Source of the DNA: Rhizobium sp. Leaf306 | Lineage (GTDB): Bacteria; Pseudomonadota; Alphaproteobacteria; Rhizobiales; Rhizobiaceae | Direction: 5' to 3' | DNA length: 39,763 nucleotides | Assembly: GCF_001423425.1 (NCBI RefSeq) | Contig: NZ_LMNX01000003.1 | Span: forward strand, 924,858 to 964,620 | Part shown: positions 1-7,405 of the stretch, piece after piece | How positions within the stretch are numbered: position 1 is the first letter of the stretch | How the letters are laid out: every line of letters begins with the position of its first letter | Notes under the pieces: generated by a model | The model's database searches: none | The model's input: only the letters and a program-made list of their open reading frames with translations | What the model was told of the DNA's origin: nothing | Program-made: the position numbers and the translations under genes

Positions 1-850
1 TATCAGGCTGTCCATGATGTGATCGCGCGGTAGCTTGATTTGCGCGATGCCGCGTTTTATGCCCTTGAGCAAGCGTGCCTGTGAGGACAAGCGGCAGATT
101 GATCTGCTCCAGACGGCTTGGGAAGAGAGCGGCAGGGTCTACGGGTATCGCAAGCTTCATGACGACCTGCTCGATCACGGCGAGACATGCTGCCCCAACC
201 GGGTTGCGCGTCTGACGCGGATTGCCGGGATAAAGGCTCAGATCGGCTACAAGCGCCGTCCCGGAGTTTATGGCGGCAGGCCTTCCATTGTCATCGACAA
301 CACTCTGGACCGTCAATTCGACGTTGCTGCTCCGGACAAGGCGTGGGTCACGGACATCACCTACATCCGGACCAACGAAGGCTTCGCCTATCTCGCGGTG
401 GTGATCGATCTCTATTCCCGCCGTGTTATCGGCTGGTCGATGCAGAGCCGTCAGACAACGGATGTCGTGCTGCAGGCGTTGCTGATGGCTGTATGGAGGC
501 GAAAGCCAAAGGAAAAGGTTCTGGTGCATTCGGATCAGGGATCGCAATTCGCCAGTATAGACTGGGCAGCGTTCCTGAAGCACCACAATCTGGTTCATTC
601 GATGAGCCGACGGGGCAACTGCCATGACAATGCCGTCGCTGAGAGCTTCCTCAATCTGTTGAAGCGGGAGCGGATACGCCGGAAGGTCTATCGCTCAAGA
701 GACGAAGCCAGGCAGGACGTGTTCGACTATATCGAGATGTTCTACAACCCGAAGCGCAAACATGTCAGAAACGGGATGCTGTCGCCCGTAGAGTTCGAAA
801 AGCAGCAGAAAACTTAACCCGAGGGTGTCTAGGAAACTCGCGGCTATTCA
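1..850 (+). mobile_element. IS3-family insertion sequence, right part (left end outside window)
   Basis: The window opens inside an IS3-family element whose DDE transposase reads rightward to 817. After the transposase stop the sequence runs through a short conserved tail (about 820-850, GTGTCTAGGAAACTCG followed by CGGCTATTCA), which looks like the right terminal repeat and is taken here as the end of the element. The left end and most of orfA lie outside the window, so neither inverted-repeat matching nor the target duplication can be checked. The right end appears to cut into a small leftward gene (844-927). The boundary at 850 is inferred and uncertain by a few bases. Confidence 0.75.
35..817 (+). 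CDS. IS3-family transposase OrfB (DDE integrase core)
   Basis: This protein catalyses strand transfer of the IS. The rve integrase core is clear: the first Asp is in WVTDITYI (about residue 107), the second in VHSDQGSQF (about 167) and the Glu in NAVAESF (about 203), giving the DD(35)E spacing typical of IS3. An upstream HTH-like region carries VYGYRKLHDDL, as in the IS3 subgroup. The C-terminal FYNPKRKH and LSPVEFE motifs are also typical. The open frame begins at a TTG after an in-frame stop at about 20-22. The usual FYA-type motif just upstream seems to lie in a different frame (about 43-57), so this copy may carry a frameshift before residue 10, or be expressed only as an OrfA-OrfB fusion. 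Family call sure; activity doubtful. Confidence 0.88.
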   Translation: MICAMPRFMPLSKRACEDKRQIDLLQTAWEESGRVYGYRKLHDDLLDHGETCCPNRVARLTRIAGIKAQIGYKRRPGVYGGRPSIVIDNTLDRQFDVAAPDKAWVTDITYIRTNEGFAYLAVVIDLYSRRVIGWSMQSRQTTDVVLQALLMAVWRRKPKEKVLVHSDQGSQFASIDWAAFLKHHNLVHSMSRRGNCHDNAVAESFLNLLKRERIRRKVYRSRDEARQDVFDYIEMFYNPKRKHVRNGMLSPVEFEKQQKT

Positions 851-927
851 AGCCGCTCCTTGGGCGCCCAGATCAGCCCGGCAACGATCAGCAGTAAGCC
901 GAAACCCAATAACGCTTTTTCAGCCAT
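844..927 (-). CDS. tiny single-membrane-segment peptide, probably truncated by the IS
   Basis: A 27-codon leftward frame starts at ATG 927 with AAGGGG about 8 bases upstream. It begins MAEKALLGFG, continues with a Leu/Ile/Val/Gly-rich hydrophobic stretch ending near residue 20, and finishes with a short charged tail. The stop codon is supplied by the terminal bases of the neighbouring IS3 element, so the original protein was probably longer and was cut by the insertion. No family is recognised. It could also be a natural micro-protein or chance, and without comparison it remains only a candidate. Confidence 0.3.
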   Translation of the reverse strand: MAEKALLGFGLLLIVAGLIWAPKERLE

Positions 928-1335
928 CGCTGCCCCTTGCCGGCACGGTAGGCACCGCGGTGAATCGATCGGTAAAACTTTGCGTAGCTGTCGTAAAGAC
1001 TTGTGTCAGACCCGGAGGCTCTGCGCGACTTACCCGGTCTTGCTGGTGGTACGATGCAGTAAACTCGGCAGTCTTTTCCGGGTTGTGTCGGCTGTGACTG
1101 GGCGCGAAGACGTCACGACCTGATCGGGCCACTGTTGCGCCCAGGGGTCAATACGACCCGCAAAGCAAGAGGATCAAAGGCATTAGGATCATCTCTTCGG
1201 CAGCCGTGATGGTGCCGGGACACTTCGCCTCCATCTTTCGTCACCGAAATAGCTCAGAATGTCCGAAGTTTGCTCCATCATAGCCGGGAGCGGCTTGTCC
1301 GGCAGCCTTCGAAGCATCTGCAGGCGGGCAGGATT
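928..1335. other. no recognisable gene (408 bp)
   Basis: Between the IS-truncated peptide and the DUF2256 gene I see only short frames on both strands with no family resemblance, no strong ribosome-binding site and arginine/serine-rich shadow-like composition. It may be decayed sequence beside the IS. Confidence 0.5.
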
Positions 1336-1500
1336 CTATAACTTTGGATGTGGTGGCTTGAGCTTAGAGCGGCGGCAGCGTTCAGAACAGTACTTCACGT
1401 CGCTCCAGTTCTTGGCCCACTTCAGCCTCCATGCAAAAGGTTTTCCGCATGTCGCACACGTTTTCATCGGCAGATCCGCTTTCTTGACCATTCTCGCCAT
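1336..1500 (-). CDS. DUF2256 family zinc-ribbon-like mini-protein (54 aa)
   Basis: A 54-residue basic protein is read leftward from ATG 1500, with AGGAGAGGAT ideally placed upstream. It begins MARMVKKADLP and carries a CATCGKPF pair, then the tryptophan-rich stretch FAWRLKWAKNW, then KYCSERCRRSK. The two CxxC-like pairs (C15-x2-C18 and C38-x3-C42) with the WxxxWxxxW spacing are the hallmark of DUF2256, a short putative metal-binding family common in proteobacteria. Its function is unknown. From general knowledge, DUF2256 genes often sit near photolyase/cryptochrome-related genes and DUF3253 genes, and a DUF3253 gene is indeed 1 kb away here. Too short for usual ORF cut-offs, it is easily missed. 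Confidence 0.85.
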   Translation of the reverse strand: MARMVKKADLPMKTCATCGKPFAWRLKWAKNWSDVKYCSERCRRSKLKPPHPKL

Positions 1501-1722
1501 ATGGATCCTCTCCTATTCAACGTGTTTACGAAATTGCGAACGAACCACTCGCCGCTCAGTTACCGAAGTGGCAATTCCACGAGCCCTACCCTATCTGGGG
1601 AAGCACTCAGCGATTGGAAGCACCCGACTTCCAACTCTTTTCATGCCCGCTCGAGCTATTTCCGTTCACTTTACGTTCCGCCTGTTCTATGACAGGCCGG
1701 TTTGCCATGTTTGAGACAGTGG

Positions 1723-2373
1723 ATGATCAACCGATCGACTTTTGAATTTCTAGAGGAAGCCTCCAGTAATCACGGCGCCGAGTGGCTTGACGACAACCGA
1801 GCTAGACTTGATTGCGCGCGCCGCGACTTAATTGAATTCACCTTAGCGTTGGCTAATAGCACAGGGTCGATCGACAAGCGCGTAGATGAGGCCAACCGAG
1901 ATCCCCGCAAATGTTTGAGTACCGCGTCTATCTCGAAAGGCACATGCTGCATCACGTTGCGAGTTTCGCCTTCGAAGAACGCAGCCGCGACATATTTCGT
2001 GCAAATCTCTCCGCACAGCTCATACAGCGGAGGCGGAGCGCTGCTACCCCCGCCACGGCTTGCCCGCATTTTGCGGCAAACAATCGCAAGCCACACCGGC
2101 AAATGGAGAGGGATCGTCGAGGGTCCATTATTTCGGACATATTTCCCAAATGGTCTGACGGGCGGTCATGATTTGAGCGCCAGCGGGTACGTCAGAAATC
2201 ACGACGCGCTCGACTTTCTCAATCTCAAAAACTTCGGAGCCTGTCGCAACGTTTCTGACGAGATGCTCGTGTCCTCCAATCTCGTCGAGGAAATAGTAAA
2301 ATCATTCGCCGCTGCCCGCGCGCTGGTCGATTACATCAATCGGGCAACGACTAAGCTCCCCGAGTCCCGATAA
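1723..2373 (+). CDS. DUF2461-like protein with an eroded core
   Basis: The 216-aa product (start at the second Met, reading MINRSTFEFLEE) aligns by eye with DUF2461 (TIGR02453). The N-terminal FxFLEEASSNHGAEWLDDNRAR matches the family's FLxxLxxNNxxxWFxxNK start, SYSGGGALLPPPRLARILRQTI matches its GGGxYxPxxxxLxxIR segment, and an Arg/Ala-rich C-terminal helix follows. The conserved middle block, normally a FRIxRDxRFSxDKxPYK-type sequence, is replaced here by an unrelated-looking KCLSTASISKGT stretch. The gene may therefore be degenerating or have suffered compensating frameshifts. An upstream ATG at 1702 would add seven residues; neither start has a good Shine-Dalgarno. The function of the family is unknown. 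Confidence 0.6.
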   Translation: MINRSTFEFLEEASSNHGAEWLDDNRARLDCARRDLIEFTLALANSTGSIDKRVDEANRDPRKCLSTASISKGTCCITLRVSPSKNAAATYFVQISPHSSYSGGGALLPPPRLARILRQTIASHTGKWRGIVEGPLFRTYFPNGLTGGHDLSASGYVRNHDALDFLNLKNFGACRNVSDEMLVSSNLVEEIVKSFAAARALVDYINRATTKLPESR

Positions 2374-2494
2374 CCGGACGGCTCTTGCGCGCAAACTTAC
2401 TGACCCGAAGCTTATAGAGATGCTAAAGTGGGCTCGCGACTATCAGCACGGTCGCGATGTGCTTGAACGGTTTCCTGTCATTGAGCTCGTCTAG
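2348..2494 (+). other. open-frame tail without a start, possible gene fragment
   Basis: A rightward frame shifted relative to the DUF2461 gene overlaps its 3' end. It continues as ALARKLTDPKLIEMLKWARD and closes with LERFPVIELV and a TAG at 2492-2494. The composition (Leu/Ile/Glu/Lys, helical) looks more like a real protein tail than the surrounding frames. There is no start codon before an internal ATG at about 2420. It could be the end of a decayed gene or a frameshifted extension. No family recognised. Confidence 0.2.
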
Positions 2495-2526
2495 GGCGCT
2501 AAAAAGCGGCTGCAGACGTCTCGGCA

Positions 2527-2784
2527 TTAGCGATTTTGCTTGCGAGCGCTTATACGGTAGGGACCGGTTCTCTCCCCCATTACGACAGATTTCCAGGAAA
2601 GAGTGATCTCTCTTCGCGCAATCAAGGCATCAACCGCTTCATGGACGGCTGGCATGTAGTCACGCCACTCAAGCGGGGCGTTGTGATCATTTGCAAGGCT
2701 GCGCGCAACTTCGCTCGGGCACGTCGTCCCATCAGGTCGACTGGCGACAAAACTCAAAATGGTCGATTCCGCATTCGCTCTCAT
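2527..2784 (-). CDS. DUF3253 family protein (85 aa)
   Basis: Read leftward from ATG 2784 with GGGGA about 7 bases upstream. The family pattern is complete for its size: an N-terminal helix ILSFVASRP, then TCPSEVARSL, WRDYMPAVHEAVDALIARREI and a C-terminal GPYRI strand. This is DUF3253, a small winged-helix-like domain (Cys-Pro-Ser-Glu-Val-Ala-Arg and Met-Pro-x-Val motifs) probably binding nucleic acid, though its role is not established. Together with the DUF2256 gene on the same strand about 1 kb away it looks like a remnant of a conserved small-gene neighbourhood. Confidence 0.8.
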   Translation of the reverse strand: MRANAESTILSFVASRPDGTTCPSEVARSLANDHNAPLEWRDYMPAVHEAVDALIARREITLSWKSVVMGERTGPYRISARKQNR

Positions 2785-3113
2785 GGCTCGTCCCCATTTA
2801 ACTGAACTGTCTCGCGGGTCATTTGACAGTTACATTGTCTCAGCAAAGCATCAGACAAGACCATCTCTGCGGAATACACCTCACAGCGGTGGTGGTGGAC
2901 TGGACGGCTCCGTGTTGAGCTGGGGAGAGATCGACCTCCTTAAGGCAAAGCGATACGAAAACCTCTCATCTCCCTATTGCGACCTTCAGCGCTCCCCTTC
3001 AGTCCGATTAACCCGCAGCGGCTTGACAGTGTCTCTGCGGGTTAGTCCTATCAGATAAGGAGTAAAGGGTCGGCAGGGTTAGCGCCCTGTCGGCCGCTCC
3101 AAAAAACTCCGCC
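2785..3113. other. no gene; two hairpin-forming segments
   Basis: This 329-bp stretch has no credible coding frame. It contains an inverted repeat (TAACCCGCAG at 3009-3018, CTGCGGGTTA at 3035-3044) and a second weaker stem (CGGCAGGG at 3071-3078 with CCCTGTCG at 3085-3092). The second lies just beyond the stop of the leftward EthD gene. Neither is followed by a proper T tract in the relevant direction, so terminator function is only possible. Confidence 0.45.
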
Positions 3114-3797
3114 TCACCGCACAAACCGCTCTGAGACCGCCAACATGGTGACGGCTTGACCGGCCTGGGCGAGGAGCCCGTCGAAGGCGGCCCGATCGGC
3201 GTCCACGCCGTCCTGGAACGCCGTCAATGTAGGCCACCACAACTGGCGGGCGCCTAGGAACGGTGCGCCGTCGCCGTGCACCTCGGCGCTCGGCCGGTTC
3301 ACCGCGTGACGCAGCGCGCCGATCCGCAGGCCGAGCTCGGCGTCATCAGCGCCCACCCAACCAGGATTGCCATCAAGGTGCACGAATTGCAGGAGATGGA
3401 TGCTGGTCGGCCGCTCCAGCACGTCCCATTGTCGATCAACGTCGGATACGGCACCCATTGGAGGCCGCGAGACGATTACATCCTCCTCGGTGATGAAGAA
3501 GATGACATTCGGCAGGTCTTGGAACAACGGCTCGTCGGGGCGGATGTTGTCGACGAACAAGGGCTCGTCGACCAGTGCGGCGGCGTCCTTCGGGGAGTCG
3601 AACGAGGGCATCGCGACGCCGTCGTACTTGTCCTGACCCGGGCCGAGGCGGTCGGTATCGAACTGGTGCCCCTGGACGTAGGTGAGCATGCCCGGGATCT
3701 GACGGCCCATGGTGCCGTGCGGGTGGCGCCAATGGTCGTGGAAGCGCTGGCGGTCGATATCGGGGCGGCGGGGGAGGAGGGCGAAGAAGCGGATCAC
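3114..3797 (-). CDS. EthD-domain protein (dimeric alpha/beta barrel)
   Basis: The 227-aa protein starts at GTG 3797 with AGGA about 8 bases upstream. The N-terminal half has the EthD/ferredoxin-like pattern: MIRFFALLPRRPDIDRQRFHDHWRHPHG, with the Phe-x-x-x-Trp-x-x-x-His-Gly motif, and later YDGVAMPSFDSP. The second half repeats a similar fold (HLLQFVHLDG, ending MLAVSERF). EthD-type domains occur in enzymes and helper proteins of ring and ether degradation, and no catalytic residues can be assigned here. It is divergently transcribed from the HxlR regulator at 4100, which probably controls it, with substrate unknown. There is no signal peptide, so it is expected in the cytoplasm. Confidence 0.82.
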   Translation of the reverse strand: MIRFFALLPRRPDIDRQRFHDHWRHPHGTMGRQIPGMLTYVQGHQFDTDRLGPGQDKYDGVAMPSFDSPKDAAALVDEPLFVDNIRPDEPLFQDLPNVIFFITEEDVIVSRPPMGAVSDVDRQWDVLERPTSIHLLQFVHLDGNPGWVGADDAELGLRIGALRHAVNRPSAEVHGDGAPFLGARQLWWPTLTAFQDGVDADRAAFDGLLAQAGQAVTMLAVSERFVR

Positions 3798-4030
3798 GGA
3801 AGGTTCCTGACTGTGTTGTGTCGATTGACTTGGTTAAATTGATTAGCTGGCTGACTTTTCCCGGCTGCGGATGATCTTGCTGCTTGGGAGTGACCGAACG
3901 CCCTAACTTGATCGGCCGGTCACGTTACTTCACCGACGCTAGACGAAGCAGATCGGTCGAGCAGGCCGACGACGCCTGCCGCCCGCAGCCGGTAGTACGC
4001 GGGATGCGCCTCCTTCCTTGATTTGCGAGA

Positions 4031-4087
4031 TAGGTATACTTCTGCTACTAAGTTGCAAGAACGCACTTACAGTCGCCTAGGTATCAC
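4031..4087. promoter_or_regulatory. divergent intergenic region with a repeated TAGGTAT box
   Basis: The 302-bp gap between the EthD gene and the HxlR gene contains no ORF of note. Two direct copies of TAGGTATNAC-like sequence occur at 4031-4039 (TAGGTATAC) and 4078-4087 (TAGGTATCAC), 47 bp apart. The second lies just ahead of the AAGGAA ribosome-binding site of the HxlR gene. HxlR dimers commonly bind paired boxes near their own promoter, so these are candidate operators. This is inferred from position only. Confidence 0.4.
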
Positions 4088-4099
4088 CAAGGAAACCCT

Positions 4100-4465
4100 A
4101 TGCCCGTCTGCCAGCACTTTGATGAGAACTGTCCCAGCCGCTCGCTGTTCGACAATATCGCCGACAAGTGGTCGATGATGGTGCTCAGCGTGCTGGACGC
4201 GGGACCTATGCGCTTCAATGGCATCAAGCGGCACCTGGGGGGCGTGACGCAGAAGGCGCTGACACAATGCTTGCGGCGGCTGGAACGCAACGGCCTCATT
4301 TCCCGCCGGGTCATAGAGACCTCGCCAATTGGGGTTGAATACACCATCACGCCGCTTGGCTGTTCGCTACTCGGCCCTTTTCAGGCACTCCATGCCTGGA
4401 CCATGGAGCATCTGGATGCGGTGGAGCGGGCGCGCCAAGCGTTCGACGGCCGCGACGCCGCGTAA
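4100..4465 (+). CDS. HxlR-family winged-helix transcriptional regulator
   Basis: The 121-aa protein is a typical single-domain HxlR regulator: NIADKWSMMVLSVLDAGPMRFNGIKRHLGGVTQKALTQ (wing-helix with the Thr-Gln-Lys-Ala-Leu-Thr recognition helix), RRLERNGLISRRV, then EYTITPLGCSLL and a C-terminal dimerisation helix. Cys4 and Cys11 near the N-terminus sit where some HxlR proteins have a redox- or aldehyde-sensing Cys, but whether they act here is unknown. ATG 4100 has AAGGAA just upstream. Its divergent partner encodes an EthD protein, the likely target. Confidence 0.9.
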   Translation: MPVCQHFDENCPSRSLFDNIADKWSMMVLSVLDAGPMRFNGIKRHLGGVTQKALTQCLRRLERNGLISRRVIETSPIGVEYTITPLGCSLLGPFQALHAWTMEHLDAVERARQAFDGRDAA

Positions 4466-4554
4466 CCGGATGCGCCGCCGAATTGACCTCAACAGCGACG
4501 TCCCGGCCTCCAAGGATTGCTGGACTTTGCTGGTCGAAGGTGAACAGGAAATGG

Positions 4555-5060
4555 GCTGGTCATCGGGGACAGTGAACCGCCGGGTTTGCCGGAGGCTCCA
4601 ACTTCAGAGAAAGTGGAGCCATCATGACCAAGATAAAGAACGAGTTTTCACCTGAAGTCCGTGCGGTTGCCATCCGTATGGTGCTGGACCGCCAGCCGAG
4701 CATTCATCACGCTGAGCTGCCGTTTCATCTATAGCGGCCAAGATCGGCTGCTTGCCAGCCACGCTGCACGAGTGGGCGGGCGAGCCGACGGCGAATGCTC
4801 GCTTTGTCCTCGATGCATTCAAGCAGGCTCTTCGAGCTCGGCGTGCCGCTCATGGAGGCGGCCTCGTGCATCACTCGGACAGGGGCGTTAAATACACCAT
4901 GCAGTTGGCAGAAGCTGGCATCAAGCTTTCTATCGAAAGCGTCGACGACAGTTACGACAACGCCCTCACCGAAACGATCAACGGTTTCTACAAGCCGAGG
5001 TCATCCATCGGGGCGGGCCTTGGGGGAACTTCGAAGCGGTCGAATTCGTGATCAGTTGGA
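4555..5060 (+). mobile_element. internally deleted IS3-family relic
   Basis: The left part begins near 4555 with a GAACCGCCGGGTTTGCCGGA leader typical of an IS3-family left end, followed by the start of orfA at 4624. The body then jumps directly from the OrfA helix-turn-helix (AAKIGCLPATLHEWA) to the last third of OrfB (GEPTANARFVLDAF), losing about half the element. Right-end sequence past 5060 is not recognisable. Boundaries are approximate. It belongs to a different IS3 subgroup from the element at 1-850. Confidence 0.7.
4624..5051 (+). pseudogene. orfA-orfB fusion remnant of an IS3-family transposase
   Basis: OrfA starts at 4624 (MTKIKNEFSPEVRAVAIRMV) and hits a stop at 4732-4734 after 36 codons. 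In another frame the OrfA HTH tail continues and fuses at about 4775 to the OrfB C-terminal region. There LVHHSDRGVKY carries the second catalytic Asp and DSYDNALTETINGFYK the catalytic Glu. The first catalytic Asp is lost with the deletion, and the frame dissolves after about 5040. It cannot encode an active transposase. Confidence 0.75.
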
Positions 5061-5148
5061 AAACACGGTTTCAGGCGGCTACAACCGTTCAATCTTGCAG
5101 CTTGGATCAGAACCGCTTGTATCGTTGATGGCCTGCTGTCTCCGTCGG

Positions 5149-5598
5149 TCAAGCATCTGCGATCTGCAACCGAAGTGTTGCAAGCGCTCGTTCGGCCTCA
5201 ACGATATCCTTCAGTAGAAGCCTCTTGTGACGGTGGTCCAGCCCGCCGCCTGCCAACACAGCGTCCACAAGCTCAAGGATATCGGCCGCTTCGACCACGA
5301 CCTTTGTCGCTCCCCTTTGTACCGCTTCGTTTGAAAGGCGTCCCTCGACCGGAGGCATTATACGCTCCGCTGCCACAAAGACGCTTCCGTCCAGAAGATA
5401 AGACGCCAGCCTCGGGTCCGGTAACACTCTGATCAGAGCCTGGATCTCGTCGGCGGAAAAAGGGCTGCGAGCGATCAGTCGCGAGTGAAGCGAGGCGTAG
5501 CTCATCCCCAAGGCGGCGGCCGCTTCCTCAACCGACATCTGCTTCTCCACCACGAGAAGCGTGTAGACGATGTGGGCAAAATCTTCGCCGCGGTTCAT
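5149..5598 (-). CDS. small predicted DNA-binding protein, phage CII-like
   Basis: The start at ATG 5598 is decided by a perfect AGGAGG nine bases upstream, giving 149 aa; the longer in-frame extension to 5766 is not credible. The product begins MNRGEDFAHIVYTLL, followed by a helix-turn-helix-like stretch MSVEEAAAALGMSYASLHSRL and then PFSADEIQALIRVLPDPRLASYLLDG. This order resembles phage regulatory CII-type proteins. A helical C-terminal half (about residues 85-149) is rich in Leu, Val and Ala. It has no operon partner on its strand and is divergent from a small membrane protein gene. The role is unknown; a phage-derived regulator is the best guess. Confidence 0.55.
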   Translation of the reverse strand: MNRGEDFAHIVYTLLVVEKQMSVEEAAAALGMSYASLHSRLIARSPFSADEIQALIRVLPDPRLASYLLDGSVFVAAERIMPPVEGRLSNEAVQRGATKVVVEAADILELVDAVLAGGGLDHRHKRLLLKDIVEAERALATLRLQIADA

Positions 5599-5783
5599 GA
5601 AGTCCCTCCTGAGTGTTGGATCGTCACACAGAGACCTTGATGCTGCAAGGCCATCAAAACGGCGCACGCGTTTTGATCGCGGGAGCCGGTTTGAGATTCT
5701 ATCTGCGCCAAGGCCGGCGTGACCCCCGTCGGCAGGGATGGTCCTGCGAAGTACCGTGCCGATCACATCATCATGGAATCACA

Positions 5784-5960
5784 ATGCTTTTCTGGATCAT
5801 CATGTCCGCCACAGTCTTGGTAACAACCGTAGCGGCCGTTGTCCTCGGCATATCACTTGCCGTAACAGGAAGACTTCACTTCGGTGCCTTCGTGGTTCTC
5901 TGGGTGGTCACCGGAGTTTTCATCCCCATGTGGCTGATCATCCGTCAAGGACGAAAATGA
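5784..5960 (+). CDS. 58-aa membrane protein with two transmembrane segments
   Basis: Starting at ATG 5784 the product reads MLFWIIMSATVLVTTVAAVV and goes on to a second hydrophobic block ending IPMWLIIRQGRK. The two Val/Leu-rich segments of about 20 residues are separated by a short turn containing GRLHFG, and the C-terminus is basic. The Shine-Dalgarno is weak; an internal ATG at 5802 is an alternative. No family recognised. The clear hydrophobic pattern and charged end support a real small protein. Confidence 0.5.
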   Translation: MLFWIIMSATVLVTTVAAVVLGISLAVTGRLHFGAFVVLWVVTGVFIPMWLIIRQGRK

Positions 5961-5994
5961 CGACATGGCACGGTCGCGCATCTCCGCCAGTCAA

Positions 5995-6675
5995 TCAACC
6001 AGGGGCGGGAGCGATGCTCTTAGCGTCGAGAGTAATCACCGCTGCAACGGTAAACGCCGCGATGGTGGCAAACAGGAATGCGCCGACGAAAATAGCGATC
6101 GCTTTCAGCGCGCTGACGCCAAGGTCGTGCCTGAACCAGCGGACCTGCGCCTGCGCGTACCAGATGGTGGCAACCGCCACTGCGACGCCGCCGGCGAGAT
6201 TTCCCTGCTCCTGCGGGATGCTGAAGAAATCGAGGCCCAGCACGAGAAAGAAGGCGAAGGGTGCTGCGACATAGCACTGGCTGAAGAAGGGCGGGCGGAG
6301 AGAATTTCGGGTGATCCTGACCCTCTTCGATCGCAGCAGCGTTACCGCCATGCAGAGCGGAAAGATACCGAAGATTACCCCTCTTGCGATCAGAAGATTG
6401 GAGCCCGAGCCGAGCTCGCGGGCAGCTTCCGTCGGATCGTAGACTGATGGCAGTGCTCCAGACAGCGCCTGTGAGAGAAGCAGCGTAATGAGCAGGAACA
6501 GGGGCGGACTAAGCGTGTCCTGATACTGTTCTTCCGGCTCGTCGGCGAGTTCGATGTCTGCGTAGCGCATCATGCTGAGTGGCCTGACGACGGCACGCCA
6601 CATGGTAACGGGATAAAAGACCAACCACGACACCAGCTCGTAGAGAAGCTCTTCGAGCGACTTCAGCAGTTTCAT
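5995..6675 (-). CDS. multi-pass membrane protein, Yip1/permease-like
   Basis: The product from ATG 6675 is 226 aa: MKLLKSLEELLYELVSWLVF then MWRAVVRPLSMMRYADIELA, EEQYQDTLSPPLFLLITLLL and about four further hydrophobic segments (around PSVYDPTE, ARGVIFGIFPLCMAV, APFAFFLVLGLDFF and a final AIFVGAFLFATIAAFTVAAV). The layout (short amphipathic start, then a conserved SPPLFL membrane entry) is seen in rhizobial proteins annotated as permease or Yip1-domain proteins. No transport motif is seen. An in-frame start at 6753 would add 26 polar residues and is less likely. It is convergent with the 5784 gene. Confidence 0.68.
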   Translation of the reverse strand: MKLLKSLEELLYELVSWLVFYPVTMWRAVVRPLSMMRYADIELADEPEEQYQDTLSPPLFLLITLLLSQALSGALPSVYDPTEAARELGSGSNLLIARGVIFGIFPLCMAVTLLRSKRVRITRNSLRPPFFSQCYVAAPFAFFLVLGLDFFSIPQEQGNLAGGVAVAVATIWYAQAQVRWFRHDLGVSALKAIAIFVGAFLFATIAAFTVAAVITLDAKSIAPAPG

Positions 6676-6955
6676 GAAGTCCACGTGCCAGTCCTTCCCG
6701 TTGATGCTTGCGTGTGGTTGCACCCTCTTACCAGTGTCGGCACCAGACGTCACTGTGCTGTGCCCTGTCTTTGCGCGCGGGCAGTGCAGCTGCCACGGTG
6801 AAGGATTTGGCCGAACAGGCTTCCCATGCCATTTCAGCTAATGTAGGTTTTTGAGATAGACACCGGGAGGTCGTCGCATGAACCCGAGCAACTTCGTCAA
6901 GTTGCCAAGCCGTGCCAGAGACTTTGCTCGTAGATCGAACGGGAGGAGCCAGTCG

Positions 6956-7354
6956 ATGAAGATGATGAAAAGCCTGATATTCGGGGTCGCCATGATGGCA
7001 GCCGTGCCCTCCGTCGCCGACGAGATGCGGCGCGAGACGGTTCGTTTTGCTACGGGATCCTCGAGCTCGACCATCAAATCGTCGGTCAAAGGCTACCAGA
7101 CGGTTCAGTACGCGCTGTCGGTTACGGCCGGCCAGAAGATGAGCGTCCAGCTCGATTCCCGCAATACAAGCCTCTACTTCAATGTGACCGCTCCGGGCGC
7201 CGATGCGGCGATGTACAACAGCTCGATCGATGGAAACGGCACCAGCATCACGATCCCGTCGAGCGGCAAGTACCTCATCGACGTCTATCTGATGCGCAAT
7301 GCCGCAAGGCGCAATGAGACCGCGAGTTACGATCTCACGCTCTACGTCGAGTAG
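6956..7354 (+). CDS. exported beta-sandwich protein (PPC/lysozyme-inhibitor-like)
   Basis: ATG 6956 follows GGGAGGAG and begins a clean Sec signal peptide (MKMMKSLIFGVAMMAAVPSVADE, cleavage likely near the Ala-Asp). The mature part is about 110 residues of beta strands: VKGYQTVQYALSVTAGQKMS, LDSRNTSLYFNVTAPG and IPSSGKYLIDVYLMRNAAR, ending SYDLTLYVE. This pattern resembles pre-peptidase C-terminal (PPC) domains and the family annotated in rhizobia as DNA breaking-rejoining or g-type lysozyme inhibitor (PliG-like) proteins. An upstream ATG at 6878 also has a good GGGAGG but would put a polar leader before the signal peptide. Periplasmic location is expected. Confidence 0.72.
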   Translation: MKMMKSLIFGVAMMAAVPSVADEMRRETVRFATGSSSSTIKSSVKGYQTVQYALSVTAGQKMSVQLDSRNTSLYFNVTAPGADAAMYNSSIDGNGTSITIPSSGKYLIDVYLMRNAARRNETASYDLTLYVE

Positions 7355-7405
7355 TCATCCGAACCGCGTGCGACACGGTCGTCCGAAAATTTCGAGGTTC
7401 GAAGG

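Noticed and set aside
3009..3044. Rho-independent terminator
   Set aside because: The inverted repeat has a 16-base loop and no T tract on either strand; kept only as a hairpin note.
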